NCBI RefSeq assembly: GCF_036245865.1
Contig: NZ_BTTW01000005.1
Location: 248,001 to 312,000 of the forward strand
Direction: 5' to 3'
DNA: 64,000 bases
Source: Corallococcus caeni
Lineage (GTDB): Bacteria; Myxococcota; Myxococcia; Myxococcales; Myxococcaceae
The notes below the pieces were generated by a model. It did not search any database and was not told the origin of the DNA. It worked only from the letters and a program-made list of their open reading frames with translations. A program made the position numbers and the translations under genes. Below, in pieces: positions 42,235 through 51,012 of the stretch; within the stretch, counting starts at the first letter, position 1, and every line of letters starts with the position of its first letter.

Positions 42235-43437
42235 TCAGTGAATCAGCCGGTGCACCTGCTCCAGCATCAACGCCGTCACCAGCCCACAGTACGTGCCCAG
42301 CACGTATCCCAGCACCGCGAGCAGCACGCCCACCGGCGCGAGCGCGGGATGGAAGGCCGCCGCCACCACGGACGCGGAGGCCGTGCCTCCCACGTTCGCC
42401 TGCGACCCCACCGCCGCGAAGAACACCGGCGCCTTCAGCCAGCGCCGCGCGCCCATCGTCACCGCCGCGTGGATGCACATCCACACCGCCCCCACCGCCA
42501 CCAGCGCGGGCGCGTCCCACAACCGCCGGAACTCCGCCTGCGCGCCAATCGTCGCCACCAGCAGGTACAGGAAGAGCGAGCCCAGCCGGCTCGCCCCCGC
42601 GCCCTCCAGCCTGCGCACCGGCGTGAACGACAGCACCACGCCCACCGTCGTCACCAGCAGCACCACCCACGTGAAGCCCGTCACCACGTTGCCCAGGTCC
42701 GGCAGCTTCTTCGCCAGCGCCGTGCACGCCACCGTCACGCCGAACGCCACCGCCAGCATCGACAGCAAATCCGACAGGCTTGCGGGCCGGGCGGTCGCCG
42801 CTTGGATCCGCGCGGACTCCTCGCGCACCCGGTCCAGCGCCGTCCGGTCCGCGCCGATGCTCTCATCCATCGCCTTCTCACGCCCGGCGAAGGACAGCAG
42901 CACCGCCGTCCACACGTTGGACACGCCCACGTCCACCACCACCAGCATGCTCAACGTGCTGTCCAGCGCGCCCACGCTCTGGCCAATCGCCACGAAGTTC
43001 GCGCTGCCGCCAATCCACGACCCGCTGAGCGCCGCCAATCCCTTCCACGCCTGGTCCCCCAGCTCCGCCGGCACCAGCCACCCCAGGGCCAGATACGCGA
43101 GCGGCCCGCCCACCATGATGCCCAGCGACCCCGCCAGGAAGACGCCCACCGCGTTGCGCCCCAGCCTCGCGATGGCGGGCAGGTCCACCGACAGCACCAG
43201 CAGCACCAGGCTCGCGGGCAGCAGGTACACGCGCGTGAAGCGGTACAGCTCAGACTGCGTGGGGATGACGCCCGTGTTCGACAGCAGCGTCGGCACGAAG
43301 TACGCGAACACCAGCAGCGGCACGACGTTGAAGAACCGCTCCACCGCCGGGTAGCGCTGCAAGGCATACAGCCCCGCCAGCACCGCGAGCAGCACGGCGA
43401 GCACCGCCATCGGATCCTGGATGAGCGGTGGCGTCAC
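42235..43437 (-). CDS. DUF819 family membrane protein
   Basis: A 400-residue polytopic membrane protein with about 10-12 hydrophobic helices, of the DUF819 family (Bacillus YjcL-like). The GTG at 43437 overlaps the epimerase stop (GTGA) and has GGAG six bases upstream. Two internal halves each carry a glycine-rich membrane segment (SGSWIGGSANFVAIGQ near the middle and SQANVGGTASASVVAAAF near the end), suggesting an inverted-repeat transporter fold. DUF819 genes are often beside dipeptide epimerases, so import or export of muropeptide-derived dipeptides is a sensible guess but not proven. Confidence 0.9.
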   Translation of the reverse strand: MTPPLIQDPMAVLAVLLAVLAGLYALQRYPAVERFFNVVPLLVFAYFVPTLLSNTGVIPTQSELYRFTRVYLLPASLVLLVLSVDLPAIARLGRNAVGVFLAGSLGIMVGGPLAYLALGWLVPAELGDQAWKGLAALSGSWIGGSANFVAIGQSVGALDSTLSMLVVVDVGVSNVWTAVLLSFAGREKAMDESIGADRTALDRVREESARIQAATARPASLSDLLSMLAVAFGVTVACTALAKKLPDLGNVVTGFTWVVLLVTTVGVVLSFTPVRRLEGAGASRLGSLFLYLLVATIGAQAEFRRLWDAPALVAVGAVWMCIHAAVTMGARRWLKAPVFFAAVGSQANVGGTASASVVAAAFHPALAPVGVLLAVLGYVLGTYCGLVTALMLEQVHRLIH

Positions 43438-44453
43438 CGGGGCTCCACACCCAGGCCCGCGCCTTCCCCCAGCTGGATGCGGCCCTGCACCACCGGATGC
43501 GCGCGGTACGGGTCTTCGGCGAGCAGCAGGTTGCCGTCCAGGTCCACCCAGTCCACCAGCGGCGCCAGGTGCGCGCCCGCCGCGATGCCCAGCCCCGTCT
43601 CCACCATGCAGCCCAGCATCACCTTCAGGCCGCACGCGCGCGCCGTCTCGATGATGCGCAGCGCTTCACGGATGCCGCCGCTCTTCTGGAGCTTCACGTT
43701 GATGCCGTGGAAGCCCTCCGCCAGCTTCGGCACGTCCGACGCCTTCGTCAGCGACTCGTCCGCCACCAGCGGCAGCGGCGAGCGCGCGCGCAGCCACTTC
43801 GCGCCCTCCACGTCCGCCGCGGGCAGCGGCTGCTCCACCAACTCCACGCCCTGCGTGGACAGCCACTGGATGTGCGCCAGGGCTTCGTCCGGCTTCCAGG
43901 CTTCGTTGGCGTCCACGCGGATGGTCTGCGCCGTCAGCGCGCGCACCGTGCCGAACACCTCCCGCACCCGGTCCGCGCCCAGCTTCACCTTCAGCACCGG
44001 GAAGTCCGCCGCCTCGCGCACCTTCACCGCGAGCGTCTCCGGCACGTCGATGCCAATGGACATGGACGTCACCGGCTGGCGCGCGGGGTCCACGCCCAGC
44101 ATCCGGTACAGCGGCATGCCCATCACCTTGCCCGCCCAGTCGTGCAGCGCCAGGTCCACCGCCGCCTTCGCCGCGGGGTTGTCCGGCAGCGCCGCGTCCA
44201 CGGCCTCGGACACGTCACGGAAGCAGCGCAGGTCGCGGCCCTCCAGCACCGGAGCCAGCTTGTGGAGCGCGGCCTCCACCGTCTCCCACGACTCGCCGTA
44301 GCGCACGTTGGGGGCGGCCTCGCCGTAGCCCACGTGCCCTCCGGAGCGCACCTCCACGAACACGTTGCGCTTCACCGTGCTCGTGCCCCGGGCAATGGTC
44401 CAGGCGTGACGCAGCGGCAGTTCCACGGTGCGAAAGCTCAACGGCGAGGCCAT
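43434..44453 (-). CDS. Dipeptide epimerase (enolase superfamily)
   Basis: A 339-residue member of the muconate-lactonizing/dipeptide epimerase subgroup of the enolase superfamily. The catalytic K-x-K is present (Lys155, Lys157 in LKVKLG), metal ligands are Asp181 (VDANEAW), Glu207 (VEQPL) and Asp232 (ADESL), and the second-side lysine is Lys254 (INVKLQKSGG). Members usually interconvert L-Ala-D-Glu and L-Ala-L-Glu from peptidoglycan, though other dipeptides are used. It is the first gene of a three-gene operon with DUF819 and the beta-lactamase-fold lipoprotein, and is divergent from a secreted M20 peptidase. All catalytic residues are intact. Confidence 0.92.
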   Translation of the reverse strand: MASPLSFRTVELPLRHAWTIARGTSTVKRNVFVEVRSGGHVGYGEAAPNVRYGESWETVEAALHKLAPVLEGRDLRCFRDVSEAVDAALPDNPAAKAAVDLALHDWAGKVMGMPLYRMLGVDPARQPVTSMSIGIDVPETLAVKVREAADFPVLKVKLGADRVREVFGTVRALTAQTIRVDANEAWKPDEALAHIQWLSTQGVELVEQPLPAADVEGAKWLRARSPLPLVADESLTKASDVPKLAEGFHGINVKLQKSGGIREALRIIETARACGLKVMLGCMVETGLGIAAGAHLAPLVDWVDLDGNLLLAEDPYRAHPVVQGRIQLGEGAGLGVEPR

Positions 44454-44549
44454 GGGCGGACTCCCTCCAGGGCTCCACCCTTAACACGGCACTCCCGGCA
44501 AACGCCGCTTCCGTTGCCTTCCGGGGCCCAAGGCGCGAGCCTCCGGGCC

Positions 44550-45944
44550 ATGCGTCTCCTGCCCCTCCTCGCCGTGTTTTTCGCGCTGGGTCCAAGCCAC
44601 GCCGCGTCATCCCGTCCCGCGCCCAGGGACGAGCTGCGGACGCTGCTCGCGGAGCTCGTCGCCGCGGACACGTCCAACCCGCCCGGCAACGAGACGGCCG
44701 CGGCCCGGGTGGCGGCGAAGTGGCTGCGTGAGGCGGGCATCGAGTCGGAGCTCATCGAGCCCTCGCCCGGGCGCGGGAATCTCCTGGTGCGCTTGAAGGG
44801 CAGCGGCAAGGGGAGGCCGGTGCTCGTGCTCGCGCACCTGGACACGGTGCCGGCGGTGAAGGCCGAGTGGGCCACCGACCCGTGGACGCTCACGGAGAAG
44901 GACGGCCTGCTTTATGGACGCGGAGTGCAGGACAACAAGGGCATGGCGGCGGCGAGCATCCTCGCGCTGCGCCGGCTGAAGCAGGAGGGCGGCGCGCGCT
45001 CGCGCGACATCCTGTTGTACCTGGGCGCGGACGAGGAGGTGGGCTCCGGGCAGGGGTTGGACTGGATGATGGAGCACCGCCCGGAGCTGAAGGAGGCGGA
45101 GTTCGCGCTCAACGAAGGCGGCCTCACGGAGCTGTCGCCGGACCGCAAGGAGGTGCGCTTCGTGGCGCTCCAGGCCGCGGAGCGCGTGTCCCGCAACGTG
45201 ACGCTCAAGGCCACGGGCCCTGGAGGCCACTCGTCCGCGCCGCCCGTGGACGCGGGGCCCCTGGTGCGGGTGGCCGCGGCCGTGGCGCGAGTGGGCGCCC
45301 TCACCTTCCCCGCGCACCTGACGCCCGCCGCGCGGCTCCACGTGCAGGGCCGAGCGCCGACGACGCCCGGGGAGCTGGGAGAAGCGCTGCGCCGCATCGC
45401 CGCCGCGCCGGACGCGCCGCCCGAGGACGCGGTGGCCACCGTGGCGAGGCTGGAGCCCGCGCTGGGCGCCGTGCTGCGCACCACCTGCGTGCCCACGGTG
45501 TTCAAGGCCGGCACGCGCTCCAACGTGATTCCCGCGACGGCCGAGGCCACCGTGAACTGCCGTCTGCTGCCGGACGCGGACCCCAAGGCCGTGCGCGAGC
45601 GCATCGTCGCGGCCGTGAACGACAAGGACATCGAGGTGGAGATGGACGTGTCGCCGCCGGACTCGCCCATGTCGCCCGTGGGGGACAACGCGATGTTCCG
45701 CGCGGTGAAGGCCGCCGCGGCGAAGGTGTGGCCGAAGGCGCCGGTGCTGCCGCGCATGTCCACCGGCACCACCGAGTCCGCCACGCTGCGCCGCGCGGGC
45801 ATCCACGCCTACGGCATCGACCTCTTCGCGCTGACGCCGGACGACGCGCGCACCGCGCACGCGCCCAACGAGCGCGTCCCGGTGGCGTCGCTCCAGCCCG
45901 GCGCGGAGTTCGTCTACCTCACCCTCAAGCACTTGACGCGCTGA
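44550..45944 (+). CDS. Secreted M20/M25/M40 family metallopeptidase
   Basis: A 464-residue zinc peptidase with an N-terminal signal peptide (LLPLLAVFFALGPSHA). The di-zinc site is intact: LAHLDTVP (first His and Asp), GRGVQDNKG (bridging Asp), GADEEVG (catalytic Glu and next ligand) and the C-terminal region with HAPNE. A dimerisation domain of about 110 residues lies in the middle. The mature enzyme would act in the periplasm or outside. The ATG at 44550 lacks a strong ribosome site. It is divergent from the dipeptide epimerase operon with a 96-base gap, so both may respond to the same peptide substrates. Its stop is three bases from the convergent methyltransferase stop. Confidence 0.9.
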   Translation: MRLLPLLAVFFALGPSHAASSRPAPRDELRTLLAELVAADTSNPPGNETAAARVAAKWLREAGIESELIEPSPGRGNLLVRLKGSGKGRPVLVLAHLDTVPAVKAEWATDPWTLTEKDGLLYGRGVQDNKGMAAASILALRRLKQEGGARSRDILLYLGADEEVGSGQGLDWMMEHRPELKEAEFALNEGGLTELSPDRKEVRFVALQAAERVSRNVTLKATGPGGHSSAPPVDAGPLVRVAAAVARVGALTFPAHLTPAARLHVQGRAPTTPGELGEALRRIAAAPDAPPEDAVATVARLEPALGAVLRTTCVPTVFKAGTRSNVIPATAEATVNCRLLPDADPKAVRERIVAAVNDKDIEVEMDVSPPDSPMSPVGDNAMFRAVKAAAAKVWPKAPVLPRMSTGTTESATLRRAGIHAYGIDLFALTPDDARTAHAPNERVPVASLQPGAEFVYLTLKHLTR

Positions 45945-45947
45945 CCC

Positions 45948-46706
45948 TCATGGCGCCGCGGGGAGGGCCTTGGGGCGGTATTCCTGAAGCCATACCTTCT
46001 CGAAGCCCCAGGTGAAGAGCATCCAGTGGGAGGTGTGGCTGGTGAAGCCCTCCGCATGGATGGGGCGGGTGACGGTGATGATGCGCGTGCCGGGGGTGCA
46101 CGTGCGCAGGTGGGCGACGAGCCGCGCCTTCGTCTCCGGGCTGAACGCCACCCAGTTGCAGAAGATGTGCGTCGCGTCCGCCAGCGGCTCGCGGGTCATG
46201 TCGCCCACGGTGAGCGTGATGCCCGCGGGCCCGAGCCACGGCGCCACGCGCGCCACGTGGTCCGCGAGCAGCTCCACGCCATGCGCCCCCGCGCCCCACC
46301 AGCGCGCCGCGAGTAGCACGCGGCCCCGCCCCGCGCCCAGGTCCACCACACGGCTGCCGCGCCCCACGCCTGCCTTCTTGAGGAACGCCAGCGCCGTCAC
46401 CAGCGGCGTCTCGCCGTACATCAGCTCGCGGAACGACTGGCCCGTGGCCTGGAGCGCTCGCGCCATCTCGAAGGTGCGCCGCGCGGCGTAGGGCGTGCGA
46501 AGGATGCGCTGCCACCACAGCCCCAGGTACGGCTTCAGGAGCCGGGGACGCAGGAGGAGCAGCAGCAGGTCGGTGACGCGCAGCACGACGGCGATGACGA
46601 TGCCCTGCAGTTGCAGCGACAGCCGCTGGAGGAACGGCAGCTCGAACTCGTCCTGCGCGTCGTCGCGGCGCGGTGAAGGCTCGGGAGGCGGCGCGGGATC
46701 CGTCAT
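45948..46706 (-). CDS. SAM-dependent methyltransferase with N-terminal membrane segment
   Basis: A 252-residue class I methyltransferase. The SAM-binding motif I is VVDLGAGRGRVLLAARW (about 121-137), followed by an acidic residue (VELL) and GDMTREPL. A hydrophobic stretch at about 34-52 followed by a basic patch suggests membrane association. The substrate is not apparent; a membrane lipid or quinone is possible. The gene is alone on its strand and convergent with the M20 peptidase gene. No partner gene clarifies its role. Confidence 0.85.
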   Translation of the reverse strand: MTDPAPPPEPSPRRDDAQDEFELPFLQRLSLQLQGIVIAVVLRVTDLLLLLLRPRLLKPYLGLWWQRILRTPYAARRTFEMARALQATGQSFRELMYGETPLVTALAFLKKAGVGRGSRVVDLGAGRGRVLLAARWWGAGAHGVELLADHVARVAPWLGPAGITLTVGDMTREPLADATHIFCNWVAFSPETKARLVAHLRTCTPGTRIITVTRPIHAEGFTSHTSHWMLFTWGFEKVWLQEYRPKALPAAP

Positions 46707-46891
46707 GCGGCGCGGAGGCTTGCTGGATTCCGGGGCCCACGCAATGCCCCGCGTCTGACGGGGACGCGCCTGCCTCTACGCCAACCCCTGCGTGTACTCG
46801 GTGAACCTGAAGACGCCGGACTTCAGCGGCGCCGCCGGGAAGCCCTTCTCCGTGCCGTCCCCCCCACCCGCATCGACCTCACCGCGCAGCT

Positions 46892-46918
46892 GGGGCGCTG
46901 AGCGCCCCGCGGCGGGGC
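46892..46918 (-). terminator. Overlapping hairpins after the AAA/VWA/SWIM operon
   Basis: GGGGCGC (46892-46898) pairs with GCGCCCC (46902-46908) around three bases, and GCCCCGC (46904-46910) pairs with GCGGGGC (46912-46918). The two structures share bases, so only one forms at a time. They begin eight bases after the stop of the last gene of the operon, a sensible place for a terminator. Confidence 0.55.
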
Positions 46919-46925
46919 CAGGGCC

Positions 46926-49802
46926 TCACAGCAGCTTCTTCGCCGCCCTGGCCAGGGCCTTGTCCTCGGCCACGGCGGGAACCTCCATGAGGCGCGCGGC
47001 CACGACCTTGCCCACCGCGGGGTTCACGGCCGCGACCTTGAGGTACGCCGCCGCGCGCGTGAGCAGGTCCACATGCGGCAGGGACCTGACCACGCGGGCG
47101 AGCAGCTCCTTCGCCAGGAGGGGCGGCTCGAAGGCCTCGAAGAGGCCGCGCAGCGCCTGCCGCTCCAGCACCTCCGGACGCGTCTCCGCCAGGTTCAGCG
47201 CGGGCCGAAGCAGGGCCAGCCCCAGCGCGCGCATCGCCTCCGCGACGACGCCGGGCTTCCACCCGTCCGCGAACGCCAGCAGCAGGGCCTCCGCGCCGCG
47301 CACGTCGCCCAGCATGCCCAGCGCGTACACGGCGTGCTTCGCCTCCACGTCGTCGTGGCCGCGGCCCTGCACCATGTCGATGAACCGGTCGAGCACCTCC
47401 GCGTCCCCCAGCCGGGCCAGCGCCTCCGCCGCCTCGCGCCGCACCTCGCGCGACGGGTCCGAGTGCAGCACCTGGCGCAGCACGGGCATGGCCACCGTGC
47501 CCAGGTCCGCCAGCATGGCCACCGCCGCCCCGCGCGCGTCCTTCGTCGTCTCTGACAGCGCCGCCTGCATCAGCGGCACCGCCTTGTCCTTGCGGCGCCG
47601 CGCCAGCTCCGCCACGGCCTTCTCCCCCGTCTCCCGGGCCTGCACGTCCTCCAGCGTCTCCCGCGCGTACAGGCGCAGGCCCATGTCGTGCCCCCCGCGC
47701 GTCAACGCGTCCAGCTCCCGCCTCGCCTGCACCCCGCCCATCGCGCCCAGCACGCGGATGGCGGTGCGGCGCACCATGCGGCTGTGGCGCTCGTTCAGCG
47801 CGCCCCGCACGACGACGAGGGCCTCCTCTCCACGCGCCGCCACCGTGCGCGCCACGAAGGCGCTCGCCGAGCCATCGCTCCACGCCGGGTAGAGCTCCCG
47901 CATCAGCGCGTCCGACCCCAGGCCCGCGTAGTAGCGCGCCGCGTGCGCCGCCGCCTCGTAGCGCGTCAGCTCCCCGCGCGCCCGGCGCACCATCGCCTCG
48001 CCCGGGCTCAGCACCTCCTCCGGCCGGTGCACGTGGATGCTCGGGTGCGTGGGCACGGCCTCAAGCCCGGCCAGGTCCACCTGCACCGCGCCGGACAGCC
48101 GCACCAGCGCGATGCCCAGCACCTGGTACACCTTGATGAAGTCGTCCAGCCGCTCCGCCGGGTCCGCCCGCTGCGCCAGCGCCTCCAGCAGCGCGCCCGG
48201 CTTCTCCAGCCCCAGCTCCTTCAGCCGCGACACCAGCGGCTCCACCGTCCGGGGGCTCACCGCCGAAAGGCCGCTGGCGAACGCGTCCGCCAGCTCGTCG
48301 CGCACCTCCGCCAGCGCGATGGCCGCCCGCGACGCGCCCGCCGCCCGGGCCGCCTCCGCCCACCCGCTGCGAGGCAGCGCGTTCGGCGCGGTGGGGGCCC
48401 GCACGCGGCCGCGCCGCCGGGGCGACACGGGCGCGTCCTCCGAACGCCCCAGCGTGCGCAGGTCCAGCCCCTCCGGTGTCCGCACCACCACGGCGGTGGG
48501 GAAAAGCGTGGGCAGCGCCGCCTCCAGGCCCACGTCGCCCAGCACCGCCACCAGCCTCGAGTCCTCCAGCGCGCTCGACAGCGGCTCCTCCAGCGAGGAG
48601 TCCACGGGCAGGAAGAGTCCGCGTCCCGAGCCGTCCACGAACTGGGAGCGCGTCCCGCTGGCGAGCAGCGTCTCCACCCGCACGGCCACCGGCAGCAGGT
48701 CCGGCGCGAACACGTCCTTGCGGTGCTCCTGGAAGGCCGTCATCACCGCGCCCACGTCCGGCAGCGCCACCTCCACCAGCCGCTCCAGCACGGCCCTGTC
48801 CACCGGAGCGCCGCCCGTCCACTCCTCCAGGTCCAGCCGGTGCGGCGCGAAGCCCGGGTACTGGTTGCCCTGCGCTCCCTGGAGCACGTAGCCCGCGTGG
48901 CTCTTCTTGGGCGCCACCGTCTTGAGGGTGGCGGGGAGGATCTGCTTCTCGCTGTAGTGGCCGCCCGACACCAGGTCCACGAAGCGGCTCTCGCGGACCA
49001 TGAACCGGTCCGCCGTCACCTTGGAGGAGAACGCGTACTCCACCAGCGTCAGCCCCGTGACGGGCGTCCGGTCCTTCTTCGTCCACGTCTTGCCAATCAG
49101 CTCCTCGACGTGGCGGGCCTCCAGCGCGTCGCCGCCCAGGTGCTTCTCCACCTTGCGCGCGGTGAGCAGCATGTCCGCCACCAGGTCCGTGTACACCGGC
49201 GCCTCGAAGGTGCCCGTGCGCGAGGCCGCCGCGTCCAGGAGGCCCGCCAGCTCCACCGCCCGCGCGGACAGCCGCCGCAGGCCGTTGGCCCGGAGCGCCT
49301 CACCCAGCGCGCGCACCTGCTCCGGCCGCTCGGCACCCAGCGACGCCACGCCCGACAGACCCAGCTCGCGCACCAGCGTGGACACCTGCGCCACGCCCGC
49401 CTTCATCAGGTCGCCCGTCTCCGCCTTGCCCTTCTTCACGCTCTTCCTGGCGCCGCCCGAACCGGCCGGAGCCGCCGGGGCCGCCTCCGCCGTCACGAAG
49501 GCCTGCGGCGCCCGGGCCCACGCCACCAGCAGCGCCGCCGCGTGCTTGCAGAAGGGGCGCGAGCGCGCCGCCATGCACGAGCACCGCCCCTTCACGTCCG
49601 AGCGCGACTCGCCGAACACCAGCGACACCTTGTACGGCGTCGCCCCGGAGCCCGCCGCGTCCGCGAACAGGCGGTTCTCGTAGCGCGACAGGTTGGTGAG
49701 CTGCTTGCCGTCGAACAGGGCCGCGCCCTTGGCCAGCTCCGCCTTGTCGCTGATGATCTCCGTCATCCCGCCCATCCCGATGATGGGCCGCACCTCAGCC
49801 AT
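46926..49802 (-). CDS. SWIM zinc-finger protein with C-terminal HEAT repeats
   Basis: A 958-residue protein, last in the four-gene operon. A SWIM zinc finger is at about 74-91 (CSCMAARSRPFCKHAAAL, pattern C-x-C ... C-x-H), usually a nucleic-acid or protein-binding module. A Lys-rich linker follows, then a long alpha/beta region of unknown type (about 130-560), then HEAT-like repeats to the end (for example HSDPSREVRREAAEALARLGDAEVLDRFI). The start overlaps the VWA gene by eight bases. SWIM proteins are the fourth component of yehLMPQ-type systems (YehQ). The HEAT tail is an addition I do not recall from the Escherichia coli protein. Role: probable scaffold or substrate recogniser for the ATPase. 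Confidence 0.85.
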   Translation of the reverse strand: MAEVRPIIGMGGMTEIISDKAELAKGAALFDGKQLTNLSRYENRLFADAAGSGATPYKVSLVFGESRSDVKGRCSCMAARSRPFCKHAAALLVAWARAPQAFVTAEAAPAAPAGSGGARKSVKKGKAETGDLMKAGVAQVSTLVRELGLSGVASLGAERPEQVRALGEALRANGLRRLSARAVELAGLLDAAASRTGTFEAPVYTDLVADMLLTARKVEKHLGGDALEARHVEELIGKTWTKKDRTPVTGLTLVEYAFSSKVTADRFMVRESRFVDLVSGGHYSEKQILPATLKTVAPKKSHAGYVLQGAQGNQYPGFAPHRLDLEEWTGGAPVDRAVLERLVEVALPDVGAVMTAFQEHRKDVFAPDLLPVAVRVETLLASGTRSQFVDGSGRGLFLPVDSSLEEPLSSALEDSRLVAVLGDVGLEAALPTLFPTAVVVRTPEGLDLRTLGRSEDAPVSPRRRGRVRAPTAPNALPRSGWAEAARAAGASRAAIALAEVRDELADAFASGLSAVSPRTVEPLVSRLKELGLEKPGALLEALAQRADPAERLDDFIKVYQVLGIALVRLSGAVQVDLAGLEAVPTHPSIHVHRPEEVLSPGEAMVRRARGELTRYEAAAHAARYYAGLGSDALMRELYPAWSDGSASAFVARTVAARGEEALVVVRGALNERHSRMVRRTAIRVLGAMGGVQARRELDALTRGGHDMGLRLYARETLEDVQARETGEKAVAELARRRKDKAVPLMQAALSETTKDARGAAVAMLADLGTVAMPVLRQVLHSDPSREVRREAAEALARLGDAEVLDRFIDMVQGRGHDDVEAKHAVYALGMLGDVRGAEALLLAFADGWKPGVVAEAMRALGLALLRPALNLAETRPEVLERQALRGLFEAFEPPLLAKELLARVVRSLPHVDLLTRAAAYLKVAAVNPAVGKVVAARLMEVPAVAEDKALARAAKKLL

Positions 49803-51012
49803 GACGCTCCCCCTTCTTGTCGTCGGACGCGAGCAGCGGCGCCAGGTCCTGGTTGCGCATCACCCGCTCCACCACGTCCACCAGCTTGCGCGGCGTGCAC
49901 CCGAAGCACGGGATCCCCAGCGCGGTGAGCTGCTCCGCCATCGCGTGGTCGTACGACGGCCGCCCGCTGTCCGACAGCGCCAGCAGGCACAGCACCTTGG
50001 AGCGTGAGTCCACCAGCTGCCGCAGCCGGGCCACCAGCTCCTCCGCGTTGCCGCCCTCGTACAGGTCGGTGATGAGGATGAAGAGCGTCTTCTCCGGCCG
50101 GCGCACGTAGTGCTCCTGCGCGTAGGCCACCGCCCGGTTGATGTCCGTGCCGCCGCCCAGCTGCGCGGAGAAGAGGACCTCCACCGGGTCCGCCAGCACG
50201 GGCGTCATGTCGACGATCTCCGTGTCGAACAGCACCAGGCTCGTGCGCAGCACGTCCAGCGACGCGAAGATGGCCGCCATCACGGAGCTGTACACCACGC
50301 TCTCCGCCATGGAGCCGGACTGGTCCACCACCAGCGTCACGTCCCACTCGTGGTGACGGCGCTGGTTGGGCCAGAAGTAGAAGCGCTCCGGGATGAGGCG
50401 CTTTCTCTCCGGGTCCCAGCCCTTCAGGTTGGAGCGGATGGTCCGGCGCCAGTCGATGTTGCGCGCGATGGGGATGGGGCTCGTCCTGTCCCTGCGCAGC
50501 GCCCCCAGCACCGCCGTGCGCAGCGGGGACTCCAGCTTCTTGCGCAGGTCCTCCACCACCTCGCGGATGATGGCGCGCGCGGTGTCCTTGGCCTGCTCCG
50601 GGATGAGCCCCCGGGCGCTCACCAGCGTCGTCACCAGCTCCAGGTTCTTGTCCAGGAAGGGCAGCGTCTCCGGTTCGAAGAGCAGCTGCGTGAGCCCCTT
50701 CTTCTCGATGGCGTCCTTCTGCACCAGCGCGATGACGTCGTCCTGGAAGAAGTCGCGCAGCGCGCCCAGCCACTTGGGCAGATACGGCTTGGAGCCGCCC
50801 CGCCCCGCCGAGCGCTCGCCGTAGACGAAGGAGAGCGCGTCATCCAGCCCCTCCAGGTCGTCGCCCTTCAGGTCCACGGTGTCCGCGCTGGCGCCCAGCG
50901 AACTCAGGGAAGGGCAGGAGCCCGTCTTCTCCGCCTCCGGGCCCAGCGCCAGCCGCCAGCGCAACAGCGCGTCGCGGTCCTTCGGGTCCAGGTCCTTGGG
51001 GTCCACGCTCAT
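49795..51012 (-). CDS. VWA-domain protein (CoxE/YehP-like)
   Basis: A 405-residue protein with a C-terminal von Willebrand factor A domain (about 215-395). The metal-ion-dependent adhesion site is intact: DQSGSM (D-x-S-x-S form), the conserved Thr in GGGTDI and the Asp in ITDLYEGG. An N-terminal helical part (1-210) is typical of CoxE-type VWA proteins that pair with MoxR ATPases. It starts with ATG overlapping the DUF5682 stop (ATGA). In such systems the ATPase acts on or through the VWA protein to assemble or activate a partner, so this is the likely effector-binding subunit. Confidence 0.9.
   Translation of the reverse strand: MSVDPKDLDPKDRDALLRWRLALGPEAEKTGSCPSLSSLGASADTVDLKGDDLEGLDDALSFVYGERSAGRGGSKPYLPKWLGALRDFFQDDVIALVQKDAIEKKGLTQLLFEPETLPFLDKNLELVTTLVSARGLIPEQAKDTARAIIREVVEDLRKKLESPLRTAVLGALRRDRTSPIPIARNIDWRRTIRSNLKGWDPERKRLIPERFYFWPNQRRHHEWDVTLVVDQSGSMAESVVYSSVMAAIFASLDVLRTSLVLFDTEIVDMTPVLADPVEVLFSAQLGGGTDINRAVAYAQEHYVRRPEKTLFILITDLYEGGNAEELVARLRQLVDSRSKVLCLLALSDSGRPSYDHAMAEQLTALGIPCFGCTPRKLVDVVERVMRNQDLAPLLASDDKKGERHG

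Noticed and set aside
46757-46860. Protein-like stretch (CLYANPCVYSVNLKTPDFSGAAGKPFS) between the methyltransferase and SWIM genes
   Set aside because: It reads like a gene remnant, but no start, stop-bounded gene or known family could be shown; too short to call.
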